A DNA stretch of 50,634 nucleotides from Altererythrobacter sp. KTW20L (GCF_023501975.1 NZ_JAMFLH010000015.1:1-50634), one strand, 5' to 3'; counted from the stretch's first letter, positions 35,186-46,715 are shown. Notes: a model not told the origin generated them from the letters alone. Translations and numbers: made by a program.

Positions 35186-36366
35186 TTGATGTTCCGAGCG
35201 GTTGCAGGCTGCACGCCATCGGTGGTCGCAGCATTGGAGGCGCCGACTCGGATCACGTCCTGGATCGGCGTGGCGCCGAAGCTCTCGACAAGGTCTGCCA
35301 GCTTGGCCGCCGCGTCGGGCCGCCCGCAGTTCCACGCCGCGTGGGCCGCATTGGCCAGCGTTTCGGGATGCTGGGCCAGAGCCTGGATCTGCTTGGCGAG
35401 TTCGGCGGCGGTAAACTTGTGCTGGCGGATCGAGCGCGCGCCTCCCGCCTTGACCATCTCGCGCACGTTGGCGGACTGGTGGTCGTCCGTCGCGATTGGC
35501 AGCGGCACAAGGATCGCAGGGCGGCCCACGGCGGTGAGCTCGGCAATCGTGCTCGCACCAGCCCGCCCGATGAACAGGTGGGCATCGGCCAGCCGCGCCT
35601 GCATGTCTTCGAAATAGGTGCCGAGCTCGGCGGGGATATCGTGGCTGGCGTAGCGCTGGCGCACAGCGTCCAGATCCTCCGGACGGCATTGCTGCGTCAC
35701 CTGCAAGCGGCTGCGCAAGGCGGGCGGCAGCATGGCAAGGCCATCGGGCACCACTTCGCTCAACACCCGCGCACCCTGGCTGCCGCCGGTTACCAGCACG
35801 CGGAGCAGGCTGTCAGCGGTGAATGGCGGGAATTCCTGGTCGCGCAGGGCCAGCACTTCAGGCCGCACCGGATTGCCAACAAGGTGCGTCCTGGGCGCGT
35901 ACTTGTCCTTCAACCGCGCTACTTCGGGATAAGCCGTGGCAATGGCATCGACCCGGCCCGCCAGCAGGCGGTTGACCCGGCCGAGCACGGCGTTCTGTTC
36001 GTGAATGATCGCCGGAATACCGTCTGCCGTGGCGGCCAGCAGCGCCGGAAGCGCGGGATAGCCGCCGAAGCCGATCACCGCGCCGGGCTGGAACGTATCG
36101 TACAGTCGCCGCGCCATCGAACGGCCCTGCAGCACGGCGCGCAGGCCAGACCACCAGTGCAGCGGGTTCTTGCCGAAACGACCCGCCGGCAGCACGTGGG
36201 CGGGCAGGAAATCGGGCTTGCCAGGGATTTCCACGCCCCGCGTATCGGTCACCAGGGCAACATGGTGCCCGCGCGCGACCAGCTCCGCCGCAAGGGCAAA
36301 AGCAGGGGTCAGGTGTCCGCCGGTCCCGCCGGCAGCAAGCACATAGTGGCGTGTAACCGAATTCAT
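35182..36366 (-). CDS. murG: Lipid II synthase, UDP-GlcNAc transferase MurG
   Basis: MurG transfers GlcNAc from UDP-GlcNAc to lipid I on the inner face of the membrane. The 394-residue GT-B enzyme has the first glycine-rich loop [10 protein letters not shown], the second [10 protein letters not shown] and the donor-binding [12 protein letters not shown] and DDHQSANV segments. The chosen ATG overlaps the ftsW stop by four bases. It is somewhat longer than E. coli MurG because of an extended C-terminus. Confidence 0.96.
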   Translation of the reverse strand: MNSVTRHYVLAAGGTGGHLTPAFALAAELVARGHHVALVTDTRGVEIPGKPDFLPAHVLPAGRFGKNPLHWWSGLRAVLQGRSMARRLYDTFQPGAVIGFGGYPALPALLAATADGIPAIIHEQNAVLGRVNRLLAGRVDAIATAYPEVARLKDKYAPRTHLVGNPVRPEVLALRDQEFPPFTADSLLRVLVTGGSQGARVLSEVVPDGLAMLPPALRSRLQVTQQCRPEDLDAVRQRYASHDIPAELGTYFEDMQARLADAHLFIGRAGASTIAELTAVGRPAILVPLPIATDDHQSANVREMVKAGGARSIRQHKFTAAELAKQIQALAQHPETLANAAHAAWNCGRPDAAAKLADLVESFGATPIQDVIRVGASNAATTDGVQPATARNIK

Positions 36367-37598
36367 CGGCGTGTCTCCCGACCCATTTCCTTGTCCAGCG
36401 CAGCGCTGAAATCGAACGCTTCGCGACTGAGGAACGGGTTGCGGCGGGTGATCGCCAATAGCAACCCTATGGTGAAGCACTGCGCGATGGTGGACGATCC
36501 TCCATAGCTGACCAGCGGCAGCGTCATGCCCTTGGACGGGAACATTTGCAGGTTCATCAGGATGTTGATGAAAGCCTGGCCGCCGAACAGGGCGATCAGG
36601 CCGGTGGCCGACAGGATGATGAACAGCCGGTCTTCCTCAATCAGCCGCACCAGCACGCGCAGCACGATGGCGATATAGACCAGCGCCAGCACCATGCACA
36701 CGATCAGCCCGAACTCCTCGCCGATGACCGAGAAGATGTAGTCGGTATGGGCTTCTGGCAGTCGCATCTTCTGATTGCCCAGGCCAAGGCCGGTACCGGT
36801 CCACCCGCCGCCCAGCAGCGTCCGGCGGGCCAGGTCCACCTGGTCGAAGGCCGTCCCACCGCCGAGGAAGGCGTCGATGCGGTTGCGGCCGTTGTCATAC
36901 AGCGCATAGGTTAGCGCGAGCGCCGCCACGCCCACGCCCGAGAAGATCGCGATACGCTTTATCGGCAGCCCGGCCAGCAGCACGACCACGAACCAGCAGC
37001 CGACAAACAGGATCGCCTCGCCAAGGTTGGGCTGCATCATCAGCAGCAGCACGATCAGGCCTACCAGCCCGCCGGTAATGCCAATCACCGGCAGGCCCGG
37101 ATCGCGCAACTTCCATGAGAGGATCCAGCCCAGCATCACCGCATAGGCGGGCTTGAGGAATTCCGACGGCTGGAAGGTCATGCCCAGGTTCAGCCAGCGC
37201 ACCGCGCCGTTGCGCTCCACCCCGACAAAGGGCACCAGCACCAGCAGCGCCAGCATCAGCCCGCCCAGCAGGATCGCTCCGCGCCGAGCGCTGTCCATCG
37301 GCAGCAGCGAGGTGACCAGCAGCACGCCAAGGCCCAGCACCTGCCAGCGCAGGTGCAGCCAGAAGAAGTAATGCTCGCCAAGCGTCACGTCCGATGTGGA
37401 CAGCCGCCCGGCGCTGGCAGGCGATGCGGCATAGACCGCGATCGTGCCGATCACCATCAGACCCAGCACAAGGAACAGCAGCGTGCGGTCGATCTCACGC
37501 CACCAGACGAACAGCTGCCGTTTGCGATCCTGCGGGAAGGCGGGCTGCTGCGGCGCGCGCTGGCCGGGCATGGGAACATAAGGGCGCGCGGACTTCAT
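36363..37598 (-). CDS. ftsW: Septal peptidoglycan glycosyltransferase FtsW
   Basis: FtsW is the SEDS glycosyltransferase that polymerises lipid II at the septum with FtsI. The 411-residue protein has about ten membrane segments after a basic cytoplasmic N-terminus. Family features seen are the ITGGLVG loop, FQPSEFLKPAY, the long periplasmic loop with PEAHTDYIFSVIGEEFG and the C-terminal LPLVSYGGSS. It overlaps murD and murG by four bases each. Confidence 0.95.
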   Translation of the reverse strand: MKSARPYVPMPGQRAPQQPAFPQDRKRQLFVWWREIDRTLLFLVLGLMVIGTIAVYAASPASAGRLSTSDVTLGEHYFFWLHLRWQVLGLGVLLVTSLLPMDSARRGAILLGGLMLALLVLVPFVGVERNGAVRWLNLGMTFQPSEFLKPAYAVMLGWILSWKLRDPGLPVIGITGGLVGLIVLLLMMQPNLGEAILFVGCWFVVVLLAGLPIKRIAIFSGVGVAALALTYALYDNGRNRIDAFLGGGTAFDQVDLARRTLLGGGWTGTGLGLGNQKMRLPEAHTDYIFSVIGEEFGLIVCMVLALVYIAIVLRVLVRLIEEDRLFIILSATGLIALFGGQAFINILMNLQMFPSKGMTLPLVSYGGSSTIAQCFTIGLLLAITRRNPFLSREAFDFSAALDKEMGRETRR

Positions 37599-38935
37599 TT
37601 GGCGAGCCTTTCGCGATTGTCCTGCGTCAGGCCGGTTACAATCTCGCGAAAGCTGTCACCGCGCGCCTCGTAATCGCGGAACTGGTCGAAGCTGGCGCAG
37701 GCGGGGCTGAACAGCACCACATCGCCGGGTTTTGCCGCTTCGAGAGCGCGCGCGGTGGCGGTGCACAGCATCTCGCACTGCTCGACCTTGCAATGCCCGT
37801 CCAGCAGCGATGCAAACAGCGGCCCCGCCTCGCCGATGGTATAGGCGGCAGCGACATTGCCGAGGTGCGGCAGGCATTCATCGAGGTTATCCGCCTTGGG
37901 CAATCCGCCGCAGATCCAGTGGACGCGCTTGTGCGGTGCAGGCTTCCACGCCGCCAGTGCGGGCGCGGTGGAGGCGGCATTGGTGGCCTTGCTGTCGTTG
38001 ATGAACAGCACGCCGTTGAAGGTGCCGAGCACTTCCATCCGGTGCGGCAGGCCGGGATATGTGCGCAGGCCCTGCTCGATTGCCTCATCCGACAGGCACA
38101 ATGCCTCACAAACCATGATTGCGGCCGCTGCATTCTGTGCATTATGCGGGCCTTGCAAAGTGTCCCATTCGCGCTGCCGTTCACCGATCGCGCCGTTGTT
38201 GAACTGGACCACATTCTTCAAGCGACCGTGATCGTGTTCGAGCCGGTAGGCCACTTCGTCGGCCTCCCGATCAGCTTCCCCGATGACGGCCACGTTCTTG
38301 TCCGACTGCATCAGGAACAGCCGCTCTTTCGACCGGCAATAGGCCGCGAAGTCGGCATAGCGATCGAGGTGGTCGGGCGTGATGTTCAGCAACACCGCCA
38401 CGTCGCAATCGAGGCTGTGCGTCAGGTCAATCTGGTAGCTCGACAGCTCCAGCACATAGACCCCGCCAGCAGGCAGGGGCTCCTGCGCCAGTATCGGCAG
38501 GCCGATGTTGCCACCCATCAGCGTGGCAACGCCTGCCGTCTTGAGGATATGGGCGACCAGTGCAGTCGTGGTGCTCTTGCCGTTGGTGCCGGTGATGCCG
38601 ACCACCTTGTGCGGCGGCAGGCTTGCTCGCGCCTGGGCGAACAGTTCGATATCGCCGATGATCGGCACGCCCGCGGCCCGCGCCTTGCCTGCCAGCGGGT
38701 GGGTGTTGAGCGGCACACCGGGGGAAACCACCAGCGCGTCGAAGCCCGCAAGGTCGATCTCCATCGGATCGGCCAGGGTGCAGCGGCCTGCCAGCTTGTC
38801 GCGCGGGATCTGCTGGCGGTCCCAGGCGGTCACCTGCGCCCCGCTCGCCAGCAGGCTCTCCACCACCGCCATGCCCGACCGCGCAAGGCCGAGGACGGCG
38901 TAGCTCTTGCCGGAAAAGGCGGGGCTGGTGATCAT
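37595..38935 (-). CDS. murD: UDP-MurNAc-L-Ala--D-glutamate ligase
   Basis: MurD adds D-glutamate to UDP-MurNAc-L-Ala. The 446-residue ligase has an N-terminal Rossmann domain ([12 protein letters not shown]), P-loop [18 protein letters not shown] and the C-terminal NDSKATN segment typical of MurD. The ATG overlaps the mraY stop (ATGA); an upstream open frame lies inside mraY and is a shadow. Its stop overlaps ftsW. Confidence 0.96.
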   Translation of the reverse strand: MITSPAFSGKSYAVLGLARSGMAVVESLLASGAQVTAWDRQQIPRDKLAGRCTLADPMEIDLAGFDALVVSPGVPLNTHPLAGKARAAGVPIIGDIELFAQARASLPPHKVVGITGTNGKSTTTALVAHILKTAGVATLMGGNIGLPILAQEPLPAGGVYVLELSSYQIDLTHSLDCDVAVLLNITPDHLDRYADFAAYCRSKERLFLMQSDKNVAVIGEADREADEVAYRLEHDHGRLKNVVQFNNGAIGERQREWDTLQGPHNAQNAAAAIMVCEALCLSDEAIEQGLRTYPGLPHRMEVLGTFNGVLFINDSKATNAASTAPALAAWKPAPHKRVHWICGGLPKADNLDECLPHLGNVAAAYTIGEAGPLFASLLDGHCKVEQCEMLCTATARALEAAKPGDVVLFSPACASFDQFRDYEARGDSFREIVTGLTQDNRERLAK

Positions 38936-40002
38936 CTGATCTTGAGCGTGGACAGCCCGATCACGGCCAGGACAATGGCAATGATCCAGAAGCGGATCAC
39001 CACGGTCGATTCCTTCCAGCCGAGCTGTTCGAAATGGTGATGAATGGGGGCCATGCGGAACACCCGCTTGCCGGTGCGCTTGAACCAGAACACCTGGATG
39101 ATGACGCTGGCCGCTTCCAGTACGAACAGCCCGCCGACGATGGCGAGCACGATCTCGTGATGGCTCGCCACGGCAATCGCGCCCAGCGCGCCGCCAAGGG
39201 CCAGCGATCCGGTATCGCCCATGAACACTGCAGCCGGCGGCGCGTTGAACCACAGGAAGGCGAGGCCCGATCCCATGATCGCGGCGCACAGGATCGCCAG
39301 TTCGCCCGCCAGCGGGACGTGCGGAATGCCAAGGTATGCGGAATAGTCCACCCGGCCGACGAGGTAGCAGATCAGCATGAAAGCACCCGCTGCGATCACC
39401 ACCGGCATGGTGGCGAGGCCATCCAGCCCGTCGGTGAGGTTGACCGCATTGCCCGCACCCACGATCACGAAGGCGGCAAAGACATAGTAGAACGGCCCCA
39501 GCGGGATCGAATAACCGCTGAGGAAGGGGATATAGAGGTTGGTGTTGATCTCGCCCACGATCAGCCAGACCGCGATGCCCGCCACGATGAATTCGGCCAG
39601 CAGCCGCACCCGCCCGGACAGGCCCTTGTGGTTGCCCTTGGTGACCTTGTCGAGATCATCCAGGAAACCGATCACCCCGAAGCCCAGGCACACCGCGATG
39701 CAGGCCCAGACAAACGGGCTGGACAGGTCCATCCACAGCAGCATCGACAGGACCAGCGATGTCAGGATCATCAGCCCGCCCATGGTCGGCGTGCCGCGCT
39801 TGGCGAGGTGGCTTTGCGGCCCGTCTTCGCGGATCGGCTGGCCCTTGCCCTGCCGCACGCGCAGCATGGCGATGAATTTCGGGCCGATGATCAGGCCGAT
39901 GGCGAGCGCGGTCATCATGGCCGCGCCGGATCGGAACGTCTGGTAGCGAATGAGGTTCAGGACCCCTTCGAAGTCCAGCAATGAGGCGAGATAATAAAGC
40001 AT
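38932..40002 (-). CDS. mraY: Phospho-MurNAc-pentapeptide translocase (lipid I synthase)
   Basis: MraY moves phospho-MurNAc-pentapeptide to undecaprenyl phosphate. The 356-residue protein has about ten membrane segments and the catalytic residues in [21 protein letters not shown] and [12 protein letters not shown], plus the cytoplasmic [11 protein letters not shown]. The ATG lies 13 bases after the murF stop, one of the few non-overlapping junctions in the cluster. Confidence 0.97.
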   Translation of the reverse strand: MLYYLASLLDFEGVLNLIRYQTFRSGAAMMTALAIGLIIGPKFIAMLRVRQGKGQPIREDGPQSHLAKRGTPTMGGLMILTSLVLSMLLWMDLSSPFVWACIAVCLGFGVIGFLDDLDKVTKGNHKGLSGRVRLLAEFIVAGIAVWLIVGEINTNLYIPFLSGYSIPLGPFYYVFAAFVIVGAGNAVNLTDGLDGLATMPVVIAAGAFMLICYLVGRVDYSAYLGIPHVPLAGELAILCAAIMGSGLAFLWFNAPPAAVFMGDTGSLALGGALGAIAVASHHEIVLAIVGGLFVLEAASVIIQVFWFKRTGKRVFRMAPIHHHFEQLGWKESTVVIRFWIIAIVLAVIGLSTLKIR

Positions 40003-40015
40003 CGGTCCTGTTCGA

Positions 40016-41476
40016 TCAGCCTTCCCGGGCAGCAAAATGCGCCACGACGCGCGCCAGCCCGACCGAGTTGGAGCCCTTGACCAGCACCGCGTCTCCGCCT
40101 GCCAGGCCGAATTCCTCCAGCGCGGCAATCGCTTCGCCCGCATTTGCGCAATGGGCAAAGTGCAAGGGCTTGCCAAGCGCATTGGCAAGGCCTTTCCCCA
40201 GTTCACGCGCCAGGGCGGTCATCTCGTCGCCCACCAGCACCGCATAGTCGACATCGGCGCCGATCAGCGGTTCGGCCAACTGGGCGTGGAAGCCGGGGGC
40301 AAAATCACCCAGTTCCTTCATCGCGCCCAGCACCGCCACGCGGCGGGTGGCAGGGGTCTGCCCCAGTTGCGCCAGCGTTGCCCGCATCGAGGCGGGGTTG
40401 GCGTTGTAGCTTTCGTCGATCACCAGCGCATGGCCGCCGGGCACCGCCACACGCAGCCGCGCACCCCTGCCTTTCAGGCCGCCCATCTCTGCCAGGGCCA
40501 GACCCGCTGCACCCAGATCGCCGCCTGCTGCATGGACTGTCGCCATGACCGCTAGCGAATTGTTGACCCAGTGCTCACCCGGCTCGGCCACGGTGTAGCA
40601 CAAGCGGTGGGCACCCAACGCGGCCGTCACCAGCGATCCTCCGCTGCTGTCGGGAATAGCATCGAGCAGGCGCATGTCGGCATGGGCTGCGCGCCCGAAC
40701 GAGACCACCCGCGCACCCGCCGCCACCGCGGCATCGCGCAGCCGTTCGAAATGCGGGGTGTCGGTGGGGATCACTGCCGTGCCGCCCTTTTCCAGCCCGC
40801 CGAAAATCTCCGCCTTGGCATCGGCAATCGCCTCTTCGCTGCCGAGGTTCTCGATATGGGCCGGCGCGATGGTTGTGATAACCGCCACGTTCGGGCGCAC
40901 GAGAGAGGTCAGGTGGGCGATCTCGCCTGCATTGTTCATACCCATCTCGAACACGCCGAAACGGCTGCGTGGGTCCATGCGCGACAGGCTGAGCGGCACG
41001 CCGACATGGTTGTTGTAGGACCGGATCGAGCGGTGCGATGCGCCCCTGCTGGACCTTTCAAGCGATGCAAAGATCGCTTCCTTGACACCTGTCTTGCCGA
41101 CAGAACCTGTTACCCCGACAATGGTGGCCGCAACGCGGTTGCGGGCAGCATTTGCCAAGGCCTCAAGCGCACTTGAGGTATCGGAAACCAGCACGTGCGG
41201 GCCGTCGACCGGGCGATCGACGAGGGCCGCCACCGCGCCATTGGCAAAAGCCTTGTCCACAAAGCGGTGGCCGTCCATCGCCTCGCCGCGCAGGGCCACG
41301 AACAGGTCGCCCGAGCGCACGTCGCGGCTGTCCATTTCCACGCCGCTAACCTGAAATTCACCATAAGCGGTCCCGCCTGTCGCCGCGGCGATCTCGGCCG
41401 AGGTCCACAGGGCAAGGCGCAGGCGATCCGCCTCCAGGTTGGGCCAGCGCAGGATCTTGGCGGCAATGGCATTCAT
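40016..41476 (-). CDS. murF: UDP-MurNAc-tripeptide--D-Ala-D-Ala ligase
   Basis: MurF adds the D-Ala-D-Ala dipeptide made by Ddl. The 486-residue enzyme has the Mur ligase layout: an N-terminal uridine domain with [15 protein letters not shown], the P-loop [20 protein letters not shown] and the C-terminal [11 protein letters not shown]. It overlaps murE by four bases (ATGA). A serine replaces the usual asparagine or threonine in the P-loop, within MurF variation. Confidence 0.95.
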   Translation of the reverse strand: MNAIAAKILRWPNLEADRLRLALWTSAEIAAATGGTAYGEFQVSGVEMDSRDVRSGDLFVALRGEAMDGHRFVDKAFANGAVAALVDRPVDGPHVLVSDTSSALEALANAARNRVAATIVGVTGSVGKTGVKEAIFASLERSSRGASHRSIRSYNNHVGVPLSLSRMDPRSRFGVFEMGMNNAGEIAHLTSLVRPNVAVITTIAPAHIENLGSEEAIADAKAEIFGGLEKGGTAVIPTDTPHFERLRDAAVAAGARVVSFGRAAHADMRLLDAIPDSSGGSLVTAALGAHRLCYTVAEPGEHWVNNSLAVMATVHAAGGDLGAAGLALAEMGGLKGRGARLRVAVPGGHALVIDESYNANPASMRATLAQLGQTPATRRVAVLGAMKELGDFAPGFHAQLAEPLIGADVDYAVLVGDEMTALARELGKGLANALGKPLHFAHCANAGEAIAALEEFGLAGGDAVLVKGSNSVGLARVVAHFAAREG

Positions 41477-42945
41477 TGGGCTTGCGCTCCTGAAAGGGCG
41501 GCCGCGCATTCGCGCGCCACGGTAACATCGTCGAACGGGTGGACCCGGACATCTGCCCCGCGTCCGATAATCTGGCCTTGCTCATGGCCCTTACCGGCAA
41601 CCAGGACGATGTCCTGCGCTTCGGCCATGGCGACGGCTGCGGCGATAGCCTCGCGCCGGTCGCCGATCTCGATCGCACCGGGGGCCCCTGCCATGATGGC
41701 GGCACGGATTGCCGCTGGTTCCTCGCCGCGCGGATTGTCGTCGGTCACGATCACCACGTCGGACCCGGCCACGGCAACAGCGCCCATCGGCGCGCGCTTG
41801 CCCTTGTCACGGTCGCCGCCTGCGCCGAACACGGTAATCAGCTTGCCCGTTACATGCGGGCGCAAGGCGGCAATGGCCGCTTCAAGCGCATCTGGCGTGT
41901 GGGCATAATCGACATAGACCGGTGCGCCTGCCTGGGTGATTGCTGCCCGCTCCAGCCGCCCGCGCACCGGCTGCAACCGCGCCACCGCATCGAACACCCG
42001 CGCCGGATCGCCGCCCGTCGCCAGCACGAGGCCCGCCGCAACCAGCGCGTTGGCTACCTGGTAGGCCCCGATCAGCGGCAGGCGCAGCTTGCGCACCTCG
42101 CCTTGATAGGAAATCTCGAGGTCCTGCCCCAGCGTGCTGGGCTTTCTCGAAACGATCTTCAGATCGGCCCCGGCTTCGCCAACGCTGAACACGTGGAGCC
42201 CACGAGCCTGCGCGACCAGCGCGGCAGGCTGCGACCATTCGTCATCCGCCCAGACAACTGCCGTGCCGCCATCTGCCACCACTTCGGCAAACAGCCGCAT
42301 CTTGGCGGAGAAATAGTCTGCCATGTCGGCGTGGTAATCGAGATGGTCGCGGCTGAGGTTGGTGAAGGCCCCTGCCTGCACCGCCAGCCCTTCGTTGCGG
42401 AACTGCGACAGCCCGTGGCTCGACGCCTCATAAGCCAGGTGGGTCACGCCTTCGCGGGCCAGGCCCGAAACATTGTGGAAGAAGGTCACGATGTCCGGCG
42501 TCGTCAGCCCGGTCGATACACTTTCGTCCGGCGTGGTCACCCCCAGCGTGCCGATGGAGGCCGCGCGGTGGCCGCACATGCGCCAGATCTGGCGGGTCAT
42601 CTCGACTACCGAGGTTTTGCCATTGGTGCCGGTAACCGCGACCACAGTGGAAGGGACCGGTGTGAAGAACCGTGCGGCCAGGCGGGCAAAGGCGCGCCGC
42701 GGCAGCGGGTCGGCCAGGTGCAACGCACCTGTCACCTGTGTCTGCGGACGGGCGACCACGGCGATGGCACCTGCCGCCACGGCAGCGGGGATGAAGTCCT
42801 CGCCATTGACCGCCGTGCCTTCGAACGCACCGAACACGTTGCCGGGGGCGACCTTGCGATGGTCGATGGCAAACCCGGTGACGGTTTCCGCGCCCGCAGT
42901 TCCGGCGTCCTGTCCCAGCGCTCCGGCCAGTTCGGCCAGCCGCAT
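41473..42945 (-). CDS. murE: UDP-MurNAc-dipeptide--meso-diaminopimelate ligase
   Basis: MurE adds meso-diaminopimelate to UDP-MurNAc-L-Ala-D-Glu. The 490-residue ligase shows DHRKVAPGNVFGAFEG, the P-loop GTNGKTSVVE, and DDNPRGEEP, whose DNPR marks meso-DAP enzymes rather than lysine-adding ones. This agrees with a Gram-negative wall. The start shares one base with the ftsI stop. Confidence 0.96.
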   Translation of the reverse strand: MRLAELAGALGQDAGTAGAETVTGFAIDHRKVAPGNVFGAFEGTAVNGEDFIPAAVAAGAIAVVARPQTQVTGALHLADPLPRRAFARLAARFFTPVPSTVVAVTGTNGKTSVVEMTRQIWRMCGHRAASIGTLGVTTPDESVSTGLTTPDIVTFFHNVSGLAREGVTHLAYEASSHGLSQFRNEGLAVQAGAFTNLSRDHLDYHADMADYFSAKMRLFAEVVADGGTAVVWADDEWSQPAALVAQARGLHVFSVGEAGADLKIVSRKPSTLGQDLEISYQGEVRKLRLPLIGAYQVANALVAAGLVLATGGDPARVFDAVARLQPVRGRLERAAITQAGAPVYVDYAHTPDALEAAIAALRPHVTGKLITVFGAGGDRDKGKRAPMGAVAVAGSDVVIVTDDNPRGEEPAAIRAAIMAGAPGAIEIGDRREAIAAAVAMAEAQDIVLVAGKGHEQGQIIGRGADVRVHPFDDVTVARECAAALSGAQAQ

Positions 42946-44702
42946 CAGTGCGCCCCGCCGCCGACCAGCGGCTCCAGATCGGTGAGGTCGATGTCGCGGC
43001 CTTCATCGGGCAGCACGCCCAGTTGCGGGCCGATGCGCGGGATCAGCCGCTTGACGATAGGCGCAGCGTTCCATGCGGCCGTGCGCTGGTAGGAGCTGGC
43101 GGCAGTGCCCTTGGGCTCGTCCAGCATGATGATGACGACATAACGCGGCCGGTCCATCGGGAAGACGGCGGCAAAGGTCGCCACCAGCGAGGTCCGGCGA
43201 TAGCCGCCCGCCCCCGGCTTTTCCGCCGAGCCGGTCTTGCCGCCCACGCGGAAGCCCGGCGCATCGGCGTTACGACCGGTGCCATAGACCGTAATCATGC
43301 GCATCAGCTGGTTCATCCGCGCCGAGGTGCTGGCCTTGAACACCCGCCGCCCGCGCGGAGCCATGCCGGGTTCGATCTTGTGCAGCGTGGCCGGACGCCA
43401 GATGCCGCCGTTCGACATGGCGGCATAGGCACTGGCGAGGTGCAGCGGGGTCACGGCAATGCCATGGCCGAAGCCCACAGTCATGCCGGTAATGCGCGGC
43501 CAGTTCCCGCTCTGCCACAGCGGGAAGCCGCGACCCGGCAGTTCGATATACGGCCGTTCGTTCATGCCGAGATCGACCATGTAGCGGCGCAGGACATCCG
43601 GCCCCATCTCGTCGGCAATCTGCGCGGTAACGATGTTGGACGAATGGATCAGCGACTGAGGCGCGTTGATCGAAGCACCGATCACATGGCTGTCGCGGAT
43701 CTGGTGCCCCCCGATGCGCACCGGCTGGTTCGCCTGGTAGGGGCGTGCGAGGTTGGTGATCGATCCGTTGTCGATTGCGGCCGCCACAGTCAGCGGCTTG
43801 AAGGTCGAGCCCAGCTCGTAAACCTGGTTGGTCACGCGGTTGAAGGCGGCCGGCATGATCCCTTGCGCAGCCAGTTCGGGGGACACCGTCAGATCAGATG
43901 GCAGGACATTGTTGGGGTCGAATTCGGGCATGGAGGCCATGGCCATCACTTCACCGGTATCGACATCAAGCACGATACCCGCCGCGCCCACCGCATTGAC
44001 CGCCCGCATGCCGCGGCTCAGTTCGTCTTCCAGTGCGCCCTGCACCCGCACATCGATCGACAGCGGGATGGATTCCGACCGGTGCAGCGGATCGCTTAGC
44101 CGCTCGTTGAGGACCTGCTCCATGCCCACCCGACCTTCGCCATCCTGGACGAAGCCAAGGACATGGGCAGCAAGCGAACCCTGCGGATAGTACCGGTCGT
44201 TCTCACGCGGAAGTTCAAGCGCCAGTTCGCCGATCTGCATGACCTTGTTGGCATCCTCGGGCAGCACCCGGCGGCGCAAGTAGGCTCCGCGACCGGCGCG
44301 TAGCTTTTCCGCCACTTCGACCGGGTCGAGATCGGGGAAGATTGTGGCAAGTTCTGCCGCCACGGCATCAGGCGAACGGACCAGCGGCGATCCGCCATCG
44401 TCCATCGCCCGCGGGTTGAACCACAGGGCATAGGCCGGAAAGGCGCGGGCCAGCGGCACGCCGTTGCGGTCGGTAATCTCGCCACGCGACGGCAACAGCG
44501 CCTCGGCCATCGACGTGGTGGCGGGTGCAGGCTGGATAACGCCCAGCCAGGCAATCCGCGCTACGGCGGAAGTCGCGATCAGCAGGAAGGCCGCCGCGAT
44601 GATGAGCACGCGCAGCCGCGCGGTCAGCAGCGACTTGCGGCGGTAATCGACCAGCCGGACGCGCCCGGTGGCAGCAGGACGCGGGGCGGCAAAGCCCGTC
44701 AC
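42945..44702 (-). CDS. ftsI: Septal transpeptidase FtsI (PBP3)
   Basis: FtsI cross-links septal peptidoglycan with FtsW. The 585-residue class B PBP has a basic N-terminus, a membrane helix (about 31-55), a dimerisation region (SRGEITDRNGVPLA, about 72-85) and the transpeptidase domain with Ser299-TFK, SSN near 354 and KTGS near 480. All three catalytic motifs are intact. It overlaps ftsL by four bases. Confidence 0.96.
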   Translation of the reverse strand: MTGFAAPRPAATGRVRLVDYRRKSLLTARLRVLIIAAAFLLIATSAVARIAWLGVIQPAPATTSMAEALLPSRGEITDRNGVPLARAFPAYALWFNPRAMDDGGSPLVRSPDAVAAELATIFPDLDPVEVAEKLRAGRGAYLRRRVLPEDANKVMQIGELALELPRENDRYYPQGSLAAHVLGFVQDGEGRVGMEQVLNERLSDPLHRSESIPLSIDVRVQGALEDELSRGMRAVNAVGAAGIVLDVDTGEVMAMASMPEFDPNNVLPSDLTVSPELAAQGIMPAAFNRVTNQVYELGSTFKPLTVAAAIDNGSITNLARPYQANQPVRIGGHQIRDSHVIGASINAPQSLIHSSNIVTAQIADEMGPDVLRRYMVDLGMNERPYIELPGRGFPLWQSGNWPRITGMTVGFGHGIAVTPLHLASAYAAMSNGGIWRPATLHKIEPGMAPRGRRVFKASTSARMNQLMRMITVYGTGRNADAPGFRVGGKTGSAEKPGAGGYRRTSLVATFAAVFPMDRPRYVVIIMLDEPKGTAASSYQRTAAWNAAPIVKRLIPRIGPQLGVLPDEGRDIDLTDLEPLVGGGAH

Positions 44703-45253
44703 TGGCTCCCCCCGCCAAGCGCGATACGCACGGTTGCGGGGCCGGATTCATCCGGGCCGCCCATCGGCACCCGTGCGGAAGCACCGGTCAGGCGGGCCGC
44801 CAGCGTGGTACGATTGTCGTTGTTGGCGTGAGCCGGTTCGATCAGTGCCACGTCAACCGGCTTGCCGGTGATCAGCGAGACAAGACGGGGAAATGGCGGG
44901 GCCTCGGCATCTTCCTCGGAATAACCGGCCAGATGCAGCTGGGGCGCATCGTCGTCTTGCCTGCTGCTGAACCGCGCCAGCTGCCGCTCGTTGTCGATGA
45001 ACTGGCCCGCTTCTGGCGCGCCATAGCCGAAATCGACCCGGTTCCACGCCGCCAGCTGGACCTGGCTCGACCGGGTGAGGAATTCGGTTTCCAGCAGCAT
45101 GTTGGCCTGTTCCAGCGCCACGATCTGGCGTTCGGTACGCTTCACGTCGCTGGCGACCGACCAGACCTGGAAATGCAGCACGCCATAAAGCGCGGTGCAC
45201 AGCGCCAGGAGGGCGAACCAGCCGATACGGCGCAAACGGGCTTGCTGGGTCAT
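44699..45253 (-). CDS. ftsL: FtsL-like divisome protein, long form
   Basis: The 184-residue protein has a short cytoplasmic N-terminus, one membrane helix (about 11-30) and a coiled-coil stretch (about 36-60, [17 protein letters not shown]), as in FtsL. Beyond about residue 90 comes a roughly 95-residue Pro/Ala/Gly tail absent from E. coli FtsL; tails of this kind occur in alphaproteobacterial FtsL-like proteins. Its position between rsmH and ftsI is the strongest evidence for identity. It overlaps both neighbours by four bases. Confidence 0.87.
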   Translation of the reverse strand: MTQQARLRRIGWFALLALCTALYGVLHFQVWSVASDVKRTERQIVALEQANMLLETEFLTRSSQVQLAAWNRVDFGYGAPEAGQFIDNERQLARFSSRQDDDAPQLHLAGYSEEDAEAPPFPRLVSLITGKPVDVALIEPAHANNDNRTTLAARLTGASARVPMGGPDESGPATVRIALGGGSQ

Positions 45254-46221
45254 GCGGCCTGTCCTTGCTTGAAGATCGACGGGGCGGCGGTGCGGGTGGC
45301 GGCGCGCAGGGTGGCGGAACGCGCGCGCGGGTTGCGGGCAACTTCGGCCTCGGACGGACGGATCGCCTTGCTCACCGCGACAAAGCGCGCGGGGTTCTGC
45401 GCGGTGCGGACAGGCATGTGGCGCGAGCCGCCGCTGTTGGCATTGGCCGCATCGCGCAGGTACTGCTTGACCTTGCGGTCCTCCAGGCTGTGGAAGCTGA
45501 CCACGGCCAGCCGCCCGCCTTCGCGCAGCAGTTGCTCGGCGGCGACGAGGCCCTGGTCCAGCTCGTCCAGCTCACCGTTCACGTGGATGCGGATCGCCTG
45601 GAAGCTGCGGGTGGCCGGATCCTTGGGCGCGGGGCCCTTGTTGTTGTGCGGACGATAGCCCAGCGCCTTGCGCACCACTGCGGCCAGCTGGCCGGTGGTT
45701 TCCAGCGGGCGCGCGGCAACGATGGCACGGGCCACACGGCGCGACTGGCGCTCCTCGCCGTATTGGTAGAGTACGTCGGCAATCGCGGCTTCATCGGCCG
45801 TGTTGAGGAAGTCGGCGGCGTTGGGTCGCTGCCGGTCCATCCGCATGTCGAGCGGGCCATCGGTGCTGAAAGCAAAGCCGCGTTCGGCCTGGTCGAGCTG
45901 CATCGAGGACACGCCGATGTCCATCGCCACGCCATCGACCGTGTCGATCCCGGCTTCGGCCATGGCCTCGACCATTTCGGAAAAACGGCGCGAGTGGAGC
46001 ACCAGCCGCGGCGGCTGTTCGCGCGTTTCGGGCCATTGCTCACCTGCCGCAATGGCATCGGGATCGCGGTCGAAAGCGTGGACCGTGGCCCCCTGGTCGA
46101 GGAAGACGCGGGTATAACCGCCGGCACCGAAGGTGGCGTCGATCACCACGTGGCCCGGCTGGATTGCGAGCGCGGTCACCACTTCATTTAGCAGGACGGG
46201 GATGTGCGGGGCGGCAATCAC
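45250..46221 (-). CDS. rsmH: 16S rRNA (cytosine-1402-N4)-methyltransferase
   Basis: RsmH methylates N4 of C1402 in 16S rRNA. The 323-residue protein has PVLLNEVV at the start, the SAM motif [29 protein letters not shown], and the C-terminal [13 protein letters not shown]. The start is a GTG overlapping the mraZ TGA (GTGA), because the family N-terminus begins right there; upstream frame inside mraZ is a shadow. Confidence 0.96.
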   Translation of the reverse strand: MIAAPHIPVLLNEVVTALAIQPGHVVIDATFGAGGYTRVFLDQGATVHAFDRDPDAIAAGEQWPETREQPPRLVLHSRRFSEMVEAMAEAGIDTVDGVAMDIGVSSMQLDQAERGFAFSTDGPLDMRMDRQRPNAADFLNTADEAAIADVLYQYGEERQSRRVARAIVAARPLETTGQLAAVVRKALGYRPHNNKGPAPKDPATRSFQAIRIHVNGELDELDQGLVAAEQLLREGGRLAVVSFHSLEDRKVKQYLRDAANANSGGSRHMPVRTAQNPARFVAVSKAIRPSEAEVARNPRARSATLRAATRTAAPSIFKQGQAA

Positions 46222-46715
46222 TTGCCCTTCCCCTTGGCCATGGCCTCGGCCATTTCCTGCTCGCAATAGATCTTGAAGAAGTCGAACTCGTCGCCCAGCC
46301 CCAGCAGGATCTGCGGGTTCCAGATGGTTACGACCTCGCCTACGCCATGGAAATAGAGCTGGTCCTCGATCCTGCCCAGCTTGACCGACGAGGGGTTGAG
46401 CACGAAGCGGCCGCTGGCATCGAAGGCGTGCTTCTTGAAGCTCCACAATTGGCCGGACCGCAGCGCGCGGTCGAACTTGTCGCCATTCTGGCGGGCTTCG
46501 GCCTGCTGCATGTCGAGGATTTCGTCAAACCGGGCGATCCGGTCGGTGCCAAAGCCGACCAGGCAGGGCCATGTTTCATGGCGGCCCACACACAGCACCC
46601 GCTCGCCGCTGGCTTCGGCGATGGGATTGCGCATGTCGGACGGCAGCACGAAGCGATCCTTCTCGCCGCGAAGCGAAAAGCCCTGACCGCTAAATCCTGT
46701 CGGCTTGTGTGCCAC
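46218..46715 (-). CDS. mraZ: Transcriptional regulator MraZ
   Basis: MraZ is a ring-forming DNA-binding protein with two AbrB-like domains that represses its own operon in E. coli. The 165-residue product has the two half-domains ([13 protein letters not shown] and [14 protein letters not shown]) and a helical C-terminus. It starts at GTG preceded by GGGGGA. The first gene of the dcw cluster, it is separated by 231 bases from the upstream gene; five GGG blocks in that gap are a probable binding site. Confidence 0.94.
   Translation of the reverse strand: MAHKPTGFSGQGFSLRGEKDRFVLPSDMRNPIAEASGERVLCVGRHETWPCLVGFGTDRIARFDEILDMQQAEARQNGDKFDRALRSGQLWSFKKHAFDASGRFVLNPSSVKLGRIEDQLYFHGVGEVVTIWNPQILLGLGDEFDFFKIYCEQEMAEAMAKGKGK

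Noticed and set aside
32775-35689. Apparent long fused frames at the murB and murC starts
   Set aside because: The extra N-terminal sequence is out-of-frame reading of the neighbouring gene; overlapping ATGA starts explain the real proteins.
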